A stretch of 64,000 nt of DNA from Sphingobacterium paucimobilis HER1398 (GTDB taxonomy: Bacteria; Bacteroidota; Bacteroidia; Sphingobacteriales; Sphingobacteriaceae): contig NZ_ATDL01000016.1 in the NCBI RefSeq assembly GCF_000416985.1, positions 310,001 through 374,000 of the forward strand, read 5' to 3'. The notes under the pieces are model-generated. The model was not told the DNA's origin. It was given only the letters and a program-made list of their open reading frames with translations, and made no database searches. Below are positions 25,922 through 33,880 of the stretch, piece by piece. The translations under genes were made by a program, and so were the position numbers. Within the stretch, counting starts at the first letter, position 1, and each line of letters starts with the position of its first letter.

Positions 25922-26485
25922 TTATTTCGTGTTCAAATTAGTCATAGTCAACTCAATTCCGATATTGACAAAACTGTGTGCCATCTTGACCGAGTGTTCG
26001 ATCAAAGCAGGTAGCTCTTTTTGTTCGTCTTTGTCAAATGGCCCTAGCACGTAATCCACCTGTCGTCCTTTGGGATAATTATCCCCGATCCCAAAACGTA
26101 ACCTAGGATAAGCTTGACCGCCACATAGAGCCTCTATGGATTTGAGACCATTATGCCCTGCTGCAGAACCTTTGGGTTTGATACGTAGTGAACCAAAGGG
26201 GATAGCTAGGTCGTCAACGATGACCAATACATTCTGGATAGGAACCTTAAGTTGTTGCATCCAATAGTTTACCGCTTTACCACTTAAATTCATATAGGTA
26301 GTGGGTTTAATGACGTATACATTGTGCCCTCGCTGTTTGAATTCGGTGTAGTAGGCGTGCTTAAGTATAGACCAAGTCGTGCCAGCTTGTTTCGCTAATT
26401 CGTCTGCTACCATGAATCCAATATTATGGCGGGTATCCTCGTATTCCCTACCTATATTTCCTAGACCAACGATTAAAAAATTCAT
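25922..26485 (-). CDS. pth: Peptidyl-tRNA hydrolase
   Basis: A 187-residue enzyme that releases peptides from peptidyl-tRNA that drops off ribosomes. The core motifs are FLIVGLGNIGREYEDTRHNIGF, where the His before NIGF is catalytic, YMNLSGKAVNYW, VLVIVDDLAIPFG and GSAAGHNGLKSIEA. Length is standard. It lies downstream of rplY on the same strand but is separated from it by a hairpin terminator, so it probably has its own promoter. Confidence 0.96.
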   Translation of the reverse strand: MNFLIVGLGNIGREYEDTRHNIGFMVADELAKQAGTTWSILKHAYYTEFKQRGHNVYVIKPTTYMNLSGKAVNYWMQQLKVPIQNVLVIVDDLAIPFGSLRIKPKGSAAGHNGLKSIEALCGGQAYPRLRFGIGDNYPKGRQVDYVLGPFDKDEQKELPALIEHSVKMAHSFVNIGIELTMTNLNTK

Positions 26486-26595
26486 GTCGCAAATTAAAAA
26501 GTAAAAATTAAAAAGTCAAAATAAGATCAACGTAAAGAAGCTAAGCTAGAAAAAATCCTAGGGGATGGTATAACGTTATTTTACCTTGTATAACA

Positions 26596-26624
26596 AAAGA
26601 GCATCGGGACTTCCGATGCTCTTT
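26596..26624 (-). terminator. Terminator of rplY
   Basis: A 12-bp perfect stem (AAAGAGCATCGG with CCGATGCTCTTT) just beyond the rplY stop on the minus strand. The following tract (TTTTGTTAT) is T-rich. Confidence 0.8.
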
Positions 26625-26653
26625 GTGTAAATACTTAGTACTAAATACTGAAA

Positions 26654-27253
26654 TTATTTTTTCTTCGCTCCTTGAGCAGCTTTAGCAGCTTCTTGCTCTG
26701 CTTGACGTAAAGCACGAGACATGATTACTGAAACGATTGTGTCATCAGAGTTGTTCAATACTTTTGCATTTTCTAACTCTACTTGGCGTACGCGGAAAGA
26801 TTTACCAACTTCCAAAGACTCCATAGGAACAATGATTTCCTGAGGAAGGTTGTTAGGTAGTGCTTTAACGCGTAGTTTGCGTAATTTCTGAACTAATTTA
26901 CCCCCCATTTTAACGCCTGGAGAAGTCCCGGTCAATTTGACTGGAATGTTTACAGATACTTCTTTGTCATCGAATAACTCTAAAAAGTCAACGTGAGTAA
27001 CTTGATCAGTCAATGGGTGGAACTGTGCTTCTTGAACGATAGCTCTTACTTTTTTACCATTGATGTCTAACTCAACGAAGATCACATCTGCAGTGTAAAG
27101 AACTGGTTTCAAATCAGCTGCGGATACAGAAAGGTGAGTTTGTTCTTGACCACCATAAAGAACTGCAGGAACCTGTCCTTCGTAACGCAATCCTTTTGCA
27201 TCTCTTTTCCCTACGTTCTGTCTAAGAGAACCGCTAATAGCAATTGATTTCAT
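26654..27253 (-). CDS. rplY: 50S ribosomal protein L25/general stress protein Ctc
   Basis: A 199-residue 5S rRNA-binding protein of the long CTC/TL5 form. The N-terminal L25 domain reads IAISGSLRQNVGKRDAKGLR and GQVPAVLYGG. The C-terminal beta domain contains FLELFDDKEVSVNIPVKLTG and LPNNLPQEIIV, ending in an Ala/Lys-rich tail. I use ATG 27253 (MKSIAIS), because an upstream in-frame ATG at 27310 overlaps the promoter. Confidence 0.96.
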   Translation of the reverse strand: MKSIAISGSLRQNVGKRDAKGLRYEGQVPAVLYGGQEQTHLSVSAADLKPVLYTADVIFVELDINGKKVRAIVQEAQFHPLTDQVTHVDFLELFDDKEVSVNIPVKLTGTSPGVKMGGKLVQKLRKLRVKALPNNLPQEIIVPMESLEVGKSFRVRQVELENAKVLNNSDDTIVSVIMSRALRQAEQEAAKAAQGAKKK

Positions 27254-27279
27254 GTTTTTAAAAATTAAATTTTGAGGTG

Positions 27280-27310
27280 CAAAAATAACTAAAAGAATAT
27301 GGATTGTCAA
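27280..27310 (-). promoter_or_regulatory. Bacteroidota-type promoter of rplY
   Basis: On the minus strand: TTGACA starting at 27310, then TATTTTTG at 27287-27280, with 20 bp between TTG and TATTTTTG. The leader would be about 20 nt to the MKSIAIS start. Confidence 0.7.
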
Positions 27311-27447
27311 GAGCTGTTTTGTTTTTGTAAAAGATACAATACAAAGCTGTTTTTTTCTTTATTAAAAATTTTATGTATTTATATTTGAGTTGTTTAAAAA
27401 AAACAATTAACTTTAAAACTTGGGAACCTAAAATAATCATAATAAAC

Positions 27448-28713
27448 ATGGAAAAACAACATACTTCAAGACGTGATTTTATCAAAAAGTCATTGATTGG
27501 AGCTGCGGCATTTACTATTGTGCCACGGTTTGTATTGGGTAAGGGCTATCTTGCCCCGAGTGATCATTTGACCAAAGGAGTAATTGGTGTCGGATCGATG
27601 GGACGTGGACATTTTAAATATGCCGGAACAAAGACTGTTGCGATTTGTGATGTCGATACGAGGCACTTAGCTTTGGCTCAAAAAGCATTGGGGGGAGGGG
27701 TTAAAGAACATCATGATTTCAGAGATCTGATTTCTAATCCAGAAGTAGATATTGTACATATTGCTACACCGCCACATTGGCATGGTTTGATGGCACTTGA
27801 AGCTGCGCGTTCGGGCAAGGATATATGGTGTGAAAAACCAATGACTAGAACGATTGGTGAAGGTAAGAAAGTCAAAGAAGCAGTTGCGCAACATGGTAAT
27901 ATCTTCAGACTAAACACTTGGTTCCGTTTTGATGCCAATTTTTATGGTATGAATGTGCCTGTTAAGAAAATCAAGAAGGTGGTAGATACAGGTATGTTAG
28001 GTTGGCCATTAAAAGTCACAATCAGTAAGCATACGGGATTTGACTGGAAGTTTTATTGGGTAGGTAAAGAGAATCTACCTGTGGAGAAGGCTCCAAAAGA
28101 ATTAGATTACGATATGTGGTTGGGACCAGCTCCGTATAAACCGTATAGCACGCATCGCGTACATACCACTTTCCGTGGGTATTGGGACTATGATGGTGGT
28201 GGCCTGGGGGATATGGGGCAGCATTATTTGGATCCTGTTCAGTATTTCTTGGGTAAAGATGGAGAAAGCCCTGTTAAAATTGAAGTCGATGCACCACAGC
28301 AGCACTCTGATGCTGTAGGCGTGTGGCGTAAGATTACTTATACTTATGCGGATGGATGTCAAATCGTGCTTGATGGAGAAGGTACTGAAGTAGGGAAGGC
28401 GTATATTGAAGGACCGAAGGGTAAGTTGTATCGGGGATTCGTGTCTGATATTCCGGATTTGGAACGTAAACTTGCGCAATATCCCGATCCTGCTCCACAA
28501 ATGACAGACTTTGTAGAAGCAGTGCGTACGAGAGAGAAGTTTGCTCTTAACGAGGATAATGGATATTACTCGTGTACACTAGTTAATCTAGGCTTGACAG
28601 CCTTGCGCTTGAATAGAACATTACATTTTGATTCGGCCAAGCAAGAATTTGTAAATGATGAGGCTGCTAACCGTTTGATCAATCAACCTATGAGAGGTCC
28701 TTGGACTTTCTAA
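27448..28713 (+). CDS. Tat-exported Gfo/Idh/MocA family oxidoreductase
   Basis: A 421-residue NAD(P)-dependent sugar oxidoreductase. The N-terminus carries a twin-arginine signal (SRRDFIKKSLIGAAAF), so it is folded with its cofactor and exported. The nucleotide-binding domain follows (KGVIGVGSMGRGH, VAICDVD), then the family motif CEKPM and a C-terminal substrate domain with YDGGGLGDMGQHYLDP. I use ATG 27448, because an ATG at 27373 would add a non-signal stretch before the RR motif. It lies 12 nt before a DUF1080 protein gene. Such pairs fit pathways where sugars are oxidised at C3 and the 3-keto glycoside is then cleaved. Confidence 0.9.
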   Translation: MEKQHTSRRDFIKKSLIGAAAFTIVPRFVLGKGYLAPSDHLTKGVIGVGSMGRGHFKYAGTKTVAICDVDTRHLALAQKALGGGVKEHHDFRDLISNPEVDIVHIATPPHWHGLMALEAARSGKDIWCEKPMTRTIGEGKKVKEAVAQHGNIFRLNTWFRFDANFYGMNVPVKKIKKVVDTGMLGWPLKVTISKHTGFDWKFYWVGKENLPVEKAPKELDYDMWLGPAPYKPYSTHRVHTTFRGYWDYDGGGLGDMGQHYLDPVQYFLGKDGESPVKIEVDAPQQHSDAVGVWRKITYTYADGCQIVLDGEGTEVGKAYIEGPKGKLYRGFVSDIPDLERKLAQYPDPAPQMTDFVEAVRTREKFALNEDNGYYSCTLVNLGLTALRLNRTLHFDSAKQEFVNDEAANRLINQPMRGPWTF

Positions 28714-28725
28714 CCTGAAAAACAC

Positions 28726-31700
28726 ATGAAGAAGATTTTTAATACCATATCTATATTGTTGTTGTTGCAGACGGCATCCTATGCGCAACAGCCTGCCAAT
28801 CGGACAGCTGCTACCAAGATTGCAGATGTATTGGCTCAGCAACCTGCTGCGGAACAATCTAAGTTCTTGGCAGCGATGAAAGAGTTAGAAGGATTTACCA
28901 CTGAAGATGTTGTGACGCTGTTGAAAGGCCTCAAGCCGCAAGGAGGCAACAATGCTTCAATCGAGTATGCAACTAACTCGTATGCTTTTTATGTGATGCA
29001 ACCAGGTAGGGATGCGTTGCGAGAAAAGTATGCAAAGGGACTTTTGAGCGCATTAAGCGATTTGAAGGATCAAAATAACAAAGCTTATGTTTTTGAGTTG
29101 TTAAAGTTCTGTGCTAAAAATGAGTCTGTTGATCAGGTGGCAACCTATTTGACAGATGCTTATTTTGCGGAAAAGGCGGCACGTGTTCTTAGTGCTATAC
29201 ATACTCCTGAGGCTGCGCTAGCTCTTAATAAGGCACTAGCTGGTAATGTTACGGAGCAGACGGCTACGGCCATTATCGGGGCGTTAGGTGAACTTCAGTC
29301 AAAAGAGGCAGAGGAACGTGTGATTGCTTTAATTGGGCAGTATCAGTCTGAGAACTTCCAACGTAATGCGTTGACAACGCTGAGCAAAATCGGCGGAGAA
29401 AAATCTTATGATACGTTTTATGGAAAAGCAAAATCGGCAAATTTTGCGTTTGACAAATCTAATGTTGCTGCATTAACATTGGAGTATGCCAATGTGCTAG
29501 CCAAAAATGGTCACAAAGATTTGGCGTATAAGCTGTCATCCGCAGTATTTGCAGAAGCAGCAGATCCTAAGGCTATAGGTGCGCAAGTCGCAGCTCTGGA
29601 GTTAATGAGTCGTTTAGAGCCGAAAAAACAGAAAAAGAATTTGTTGAAGCTGTCTACTGGGGATAACGTTGTTTTGAGAAATGTCGCTTTAGGCCTGTTG
29701 GGTGATGATGCAACAGCGTCGGATCTTAAGAGGATCGCATCTTCGTTGACGAAGCTTTCTCCTGAATCGCAAGAGAGCGTCTTAAGTTTTTTAAAGAAAA
29801 AAGATGCGACTTTTGCTATTCCTGTAATTGAGAAGAGTTTAAGAGGTGTAAAGGATCCGGAAGCTCGTATTGCAGCCTACAATACATTGTCGGCACTGAC
29901 TAAAGGTGCAAACACTCCGTTTGTAATCAGTCAATTGGCTACAGCAAGCGGGAAGGAGGTAGAGGCTTTGAAAACCTTGTTGCTGACAGCTAAGAATGAT
30001 CAGGTAGTTGCTGAAATAAATAAAGCATTACCTGGCGCTGATGATAAAACTAAAATCGCTTTATTAGACGTGTTATCCAAACGTTCGGATAAGAACTCTG
30101 CCAAAGCAGTATTTGCTCTGATTGAAACCGGAAGTCCTGAAGTACGTGCAGCGGCTTATAAAGCTTTGCCCAATGTGGTGAATGACGAGGATTTTGAGTC
30201 GGTGGTCCATGTGATGGGTACAGCGAAAGGGGCTGAAGTGAAACCTGCACAGAGTGCTGCTATTGTAGCATTGCGAAACAATAAAGACAAGACTGCTATA
30301 ATTCAGCGTTTATCAGCCAATATATCTAGATCACAAGCTCCTTCTGCGGCAAGGCTATTCCCCGTTTTTGCAGGAGAAGGTGGGGAGGAGTCTTTGAAGA
30401 CGGTTAGTGGTTATCTCGGGACTAATAATCCCCTGAAAGGAGATGCTATTCGCGCATTGGCGGGATGGTCCAATGCATCTTCATTGGGTGAGCTTACCAC
30501 ACTGCTTCGTACAGAAAAAGATGCCACCTTGTTTAAAGATATCTTTACGGGCTTTGTCAAACAGTTGAATGCAAGTAAGGTTAACAACGAACAAAAGACA
30601 CTCTTGTTAAGAGATGCATTTGAGTATGCCCAGACCAAAGACCAAAGAAGTGCAGCGCTTTCTGGATTGAAGTCTACCGGTACTTATCCTGCTTTGATCT
30701 TTGCAAGCAAATATCTTAATGATGCTGAGCTGAAAGGAGTGGCTACTGATGTTGTGATGAATATCATCATGGATAATAAAGAGTTTGTAGGTACGGATGT
30801 GCGTAATTGGTTGGAAGTTGCTAAAAATAACCTTTCGGGAAGTGAAAGTTCTTATTTAAAGGAAGCTATAGTTCGTCATTTGACAGAAATGCCTGCTAAA
30901 GAAGGCTACGTTGCGCTCTTCAACGGAAAAGACCTTACTGGATGGAAAGGCTTGGTTGAGAATCCTATCAAACGTGCTAAAATGACACCTAAGGAGTTAG
31001 AGCAAAAGCAGCTCGAGGCCGATAAAAAGATGCGTGAGAGTTGGTCGGCTATAGATGGAGATCTTGTCTTTTCTGGACATGGGGACAATATTGCGACGGT
31101 AAAGCAATATGGTGATTTCGAGCTGTTATTGGATTGGAAACTCGACAAAAATGGAAAAGAGCCGGACGCTGGCGTTTATTTAAGAGGCACTCCTCAGGTA
31201 CAGATATGGGATATTTCCAGAACCAATGTCGGTGCGCAAGTAGGGTCAGGTGGGCTTTATAATAACAAGTCGAATTCCAAGCCTCTAAAAGTTGCAGACA
31301 ATCCGCTTGGGGAATGGAATAATTTTAAGATCCGCATGGTAGGTGAGGATGTATCGGTGTGGCTGAATGGAGAATTGGTCGTGGATAATGTGCCCTTGGA
31401 GAATTATTGGGATAGGAATCAATCTATATTCCCGATGGAACAGATTGAGTTACAGGCTCACGGATCGCGCGTGTGGTATAGGGACGTGTATTTGAAAGAG
31501 TTGCCACGTAAGGTGGTTTACACTTTAAGTGATCAAGAGAAAGCAGAAGGGTTTGAAATGCTTTTTGACGGAACTAATTTAGATAAATGGACATCTTCTC
31601 CTGCTTATGAAATAAATGAGGAGGGGGTGCTTCGTTCTAACCCTGCAGCTAAGTTTGGTAAGAACATCTATACGAAAGAGCAGTATGGTGATTTTGTGTA

Positions 31701-32121
31701 TAGATTTGAGTTCAAATTGACGGCTGGAGCAAACAACGGCGTCGGAATCCGTGCTCCTTTGGAAGGTGATGCGGCTTATTTGGGATACGAAATCCAAATG
31801 TTGGATGACAATGCAGAGGTTTACAGTAAGCTTAAACCTTACCAGTACCATGGTTCTGTCTACGGTATCATTGCGGCAAAAAGAGGTTCTTTAAAACCTT
31901 TGGGCGAATGGAACGAGGAAGAGATCAGGATCCAGGGAAGTAAGATCAAAGTGACGGTAAATGGACAGGTTGTTGTCGACGGTGATATCAAAGCTGCAAC
32001 AAAAGAAGGGCCTGCTGATGGTAAGAAACATCCAGGCTTAGATACTACAGCTGGACATATCGGTTTCTTGGGGCACGGGACAGAAGTGTTTTTAAGGAAT
32101 ATAAGGGTAAAGCGCCTTTAG
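28726..32121 (+). CDS. Exported HEAT-repeat protein with two DUF1080 (3-keto-glycoside hydrolase) domains
   Basis: A 1131-residue protein with a signal peptide (MKKIFNTISILLLLQTASYAQQ). Residues about 25-720 are alpha-helical HEAT-like repeats (for example GDEATA-type units, ALAGWSNASSLGELTTLL). Two DUF1080 domains follow, each starting with the motif LFNGKDLTGWK (about 727) or LFDGTNLDKWT (about 945). Each continues with a lectin/laminin-G-like beta sandwich: YGDFELLLDWKL and YGDFVYRFEFKL. DUF1080 members hydrolyse 3-keto glycosides, so the protein probably acts in the periplasm on the product of the upstream oxidoreductase. Substrate unknown. The HEAT part may scaffold or bind a partner. 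Confidence 0.88.
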   Translation: MKKIFNTISILLLLQTASYAQQPANRTAATKIADVLAQQPAAEQSKFLAAMKELEGFTTEDVVTLLKGLKPQGGNNASIEYATNSYAFYVMQPGRDALREKYAKGLLSALSDLKDQNNKAYVFELLKFCAKNESVDQVATYLTDAYFAEKAARVLSAIHTPEAALALNKALAGNVTEQTATAIIGALGELQSKEAEERVIALIGQYQSENFQRNALTTLSKIGGEKSYDTFYGKAKSANFAFDKSNVAALTLEYANVLAKNGHKDLAYKLSSAVFAEAADPKAIGAQVAALELMSRLEPKKQKKNLLKLSTGDNVVLRNVALGLLGDDATASDLKRIASSLTKLSPESQESVLSFLKKKDATFAIPVIEKSLRGVKDPEARIAAYNTLSALTKGANTPFVISQLATASGKEVEALKTLLLTAKNDQVVAEINKALPGADDKTKIALLDVLSKRSDKNSAKAVFALIETGSPEVRAAAYKALPNVVNDEDFESVVHVMGTAKGAEVKPAQSAAIVALRNNKDKTAIIQRLSANISRSQAPSAARLFPVFAGEGGEESLKTVSGYLGTNNPLKGDAIRALAGWSNASSLGELTTLLRTEKDATLFKDIFTGFVKQLNASKVNNEQKTLLLRDAFEYAQTKDQRSAALSGLKSTGTYPALIFASKYLNDAELKGVATDVVMNIIMDNKEFVGTDVRNWLEVAKNNLSGSESSYLKEAIVRHLTEMPAKEGYVALFNGKDLTGWKGLVENPIKRAKMTPKELEQKQLEADKKMRESWSAIDGDLVFSGHGDNIATVKQYGDFELLLDWKLDKNGKEPDAGVYLRGTPQVQIWDISRTNVGAQVGSGGLYNNKSNSKPLKVADNPLGEWNNFKIRMVGEDVSVWLNGELVVDNVPLENYWDRNQSIFPMEQIELQAHGSRVWYRDVYLKELPRKVVYTLSDQEKAEGFEMLFDGTNLDKWTSSPAYEINEEGVLRSNPAAKFGKNIYTKEQYGDFVYRFEFKLTAGANNGVGIRAPLEGDAAYLGYEIQMLDDNAEVYSKLKPYQYHGSVYGIIAAKRGSLKPLGEWNEEEIRIQGSKIKVTVNGQVVVDGDIKAATKEGPADGKKHPGLDTTAGHIGFLGHGTEVFLRNIRVKRL

Positions 32122-32144
32122 GAATAACTATTGATTGGTTTATA

Positions 32145-32177
32145 GGCCGTTCCGAAGTAAATCGGGGCGGCTTTTTT
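32145..32177 (+). terminator. Terminator of the oxidoreductase-DUF1080 unit
   Basis: A 10-bp stem (GCCGTTCCGA with TCGGGGCGGC, with G-T pairs) followed by a run of six T, 24 nt after the DUF1080 stop. Confidence 0.85.
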
Positions 32178-32288
32178 GTTGGCGTATTTTTACCTGTTTG
32201 ACCATGTATCTCATGATGTAGGTATTAATGGTATGTTTTTTGCAAAAAAAGATAAAAAGCCTATTAACACAGTAACTATAAATAAAGA

Positions 32289-32315
32289 GAGGCCATCCGT
32301 AACGGATGGCCTTCT
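32289..32315. terminator. Hairpin between the DUF1080 gene and prs
   Basis: A 9-bp perfect stem (GGCCATCCG with CGGATGGCC) with a TAA loop and moderately T-rich flanks on both strands. Most likely the prs terminator on the minus strand, but it could act in either direction. Confidence 0.65.
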
Positions 32316-32340
32316 TATTTTCTGAAAGGTATCTTTGCTA

Positions 32341-33297
32341 TTAATCTACCGCAAATAGTTCGGCGATAGAAGCGTGTTCATTGACACTTTTAATTGCTTT
32401 CGCAAATAGGTCTGCCGTAGATAATACTTTTATTTTAGAACAAGTTTTTGATCGCTCTGGATCTAACTGGATAGTGTCCGTGACAATCATTTCTGTCAAT
32501 ACGGAGTTTTCGATAGTCTCGTAAGCCTTGCCGGACAATACGGCATGTGTACATACGGCTCTCACAGAATTTGCTCCGTTTTCCATGATCAATGCAGCAG
32601 CCTTAGATAATGTACCGGCAGTATCACATATATCATCCATCAATACTACGTCCTGACCTGTGACATCTCCGATGATAGACATTGACTCAATCTCGTTGGC
32701 ACGCTTGCGGCGCTTATCACAGATGATGACTTCTGCATTAAAAAACTTAGCAAAGGTACGTGCTCGGTACGATCCGCCCATATCTGGCGAAGCTATAGTT
32801 AAATTCGGAAGGTTTAAGGATTTGATATAAGGTACAAAAATCACGGATCCATCTAAATGGTCTACAGGAATGTCAAAAAAACCTTGGATCTGCGCTGCGT
32901 GTAGATCCATCGTCATGATGCGGTGTGCTCCTGCTGCGGTGATCAGGTTTGCGATCATCTTGGCCCCAATGGCAACACGAGGTTTGTCCTTGCGGTCTTG
33001 ACGAGCATAACCAAAGTAAGGAACGACGGCCGTAATGTAGTGTGCCGAGGCTCTTTTTGCAGCATCAATCATCAACAGTAATTCAAAAAGATTGTCTGTG
33101 GGTTGATTGGTGGATTGAATCAAGAATAAGTCAGCACCGCGGACTGATTCGTTGTAGAAGGGCTGGATCTCTCCATCACTGAATTTGGAAAGCGTCTTGT
33201 CTCCTAGTGGTTTACCGAAGGAAGTGGAGATTTTTTCTGCAAGTTCTTGTGTGCCAGAACCAGCAAATAATTTAACCGTGTTAAATTGCAAAGGCAT
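32341..33297 (-). CDS. prs: Ribose-phosphate pyrophosphokinase
   Basis: A 318-residue enzyme that makes PRPP from ribose 5-phosphate and ATP for nucleotide, His and Trp synthesis. Key motifs are FSDGEIQPFYNESVRGADLF, PYFGYARQDRKDKPR (flexible ATP loop), MTMDLHAAQIQGFFDIPVDHL and the PRPP-binding VLMDDICDTAGTL. Length is normal. Its neighbours are a terminator on one side and tRNA-Gln, same strand, on the other. Confidence 0.97.
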   Translation of the reverse strand: MPLQFNTVKLFAGSGTQELAEKISTSFGKPLGDKTLSKFSDGEIQPFYNESVRGADLFLIQSTNQPTDNLFELLLMIDAAKRASAHYITAVVPYFGYARQDRKDKPRVAIGAKMIANLITAAGAHRIMTMDLHAAQIQGFFDIPVDHLDGSVIFVPYIKSLNLPNLTIASPDMGGSYRARTFAKFFNAEVIICDKRRKRANEIESMSIIGDVTGQDVVLMDDICDTAGTLSKAAALIMENGANSVRAVCTHAVLSGKAYETIENSVLTEMIVTDTIQLDPERSKTCSKIKVLSTADLFAKAIKSVNEHASIAELFAVD

Positions 33298-33330
33298 GGT
33301 TTAAATATATTTGTATCTAAAATGTTTTGG

Positions 33331-33338
33331 CAAAGGTA
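33331..33338 (-). promoter_or_regulatory. -7 element of prs
   Basis: TACCTTTG on the minus strand, an exact TAnnTTTG match about 34 nt before the prs start. The nearest TTG on the upstream side is 25 bp away, longer than usual, so only the -7 half is convincing. Confidence 0.4.
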
Positions 33339-33410
33339 TAGAATTGATAGCGAAATAAAAAGCCAAACATAGTGCTTCTATTTGTGTTGTAGTGGCGTGG
33401 ATATAAAACA

Positions 33411-33443
33411 AAAAAGAGAGTTACAATTTGTAACTCTCTTTTG
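33411..33443 (-). terminator. Terminator of tRNA-Gln
   Basis: A perfect 10-bp stem (GAGAGTTACA with TGTAACTCTC), extended by A/T pairs, directly after the tRNA 3' end. Read on the minus strand it ends in a T-run. Confidence 0.9.
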
Positions 33444-33514
33444 TTGTCCGACCTGGATTCGAACCAAGACAAACAGTACCAAAAACTGTCGTACTACCCT
33501 TATACTATCGGACA
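33444..33514 (-). tRNA. tRNA-Gln (UUG)
   Basis: A 71-nt cloverleaf folded by eye. The acceptor stem is TGTCCGA with TCGGACA, and the D stem is GTAT with GTAC. The anticodon stem is ACAGT with ACTGT around the loop TTTTGGT, giving anticodon TTG (33480-33482 on the plus strand). The T arm is CTTGG-TTCGAAT-CCAGG. The weak first pair (U1-A) is a known glutamine identity feature. It has its own promoter and terminator. Confidence 0.95.
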
Positions 33515-33880
33515 ATCATTTATCAAGCATTTTGTGTCGTTGTTTCCTTGTTTGATGATGCAAATATACAGCTGTTTTTAATAACTGCAAAACTTATTTT
33601 CATATATTTTGTTTTGTATTGATTTTCAGATGGATATTTTTTTAATGTACGGGGGCTTTTTTTGAAATGTATATGTTTGAAGGCTTAAAGTCTGTTAAAA
33701 TATCAATTTGTTATTCTTTTGTAAGGATGTATTCCTTATTTTCGGAGCAAGTTTGAGATGTCGGCGTGGGATAGTATACTGTATCGGTAACTATTTTGGT
33801 GATCGTACCTTTTATTTTCTTTGGAGTATGGTGCTTCTTTTGTACGATTTCTCCATGATTTTTTTGAACGCAATTAAAGT
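33515..33880. other. Intergenic region between tRNA-Gln and the DUF2723 gene
   Basis: A 366-bp stretch, mostly A/T-rich with T-runs. It holds the divergent tRNA promoter (33561-33590). On the plus side no exact TAnnTTTG with a -33 element was found before the DUF2723 start; ATTTTGG near 33797 is only a partial match. No ORF or stable hairpin was recognised. Confidence 0.6.
33561..33590 (-). promoter_or_regulatory. Bacteroidota-type promoter of tRNA-Gln
   Basis: On the minus strand: TTG (33590-33588), 19 bp, TATATTTG (33568-33561). Both elements match consensus. Transcription would begin near 33554, about 40 nt before the mature tRNA end. Confidence 0.75.

Noticed and set aside
27380..27387. 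TATATTTG as promoter of the Gfo/Idh gene
   Set aside because: The -7 element matches, but no TTG lies 18-21 bp upstream (the region is a T/A tract), so it is not listed as a feature.
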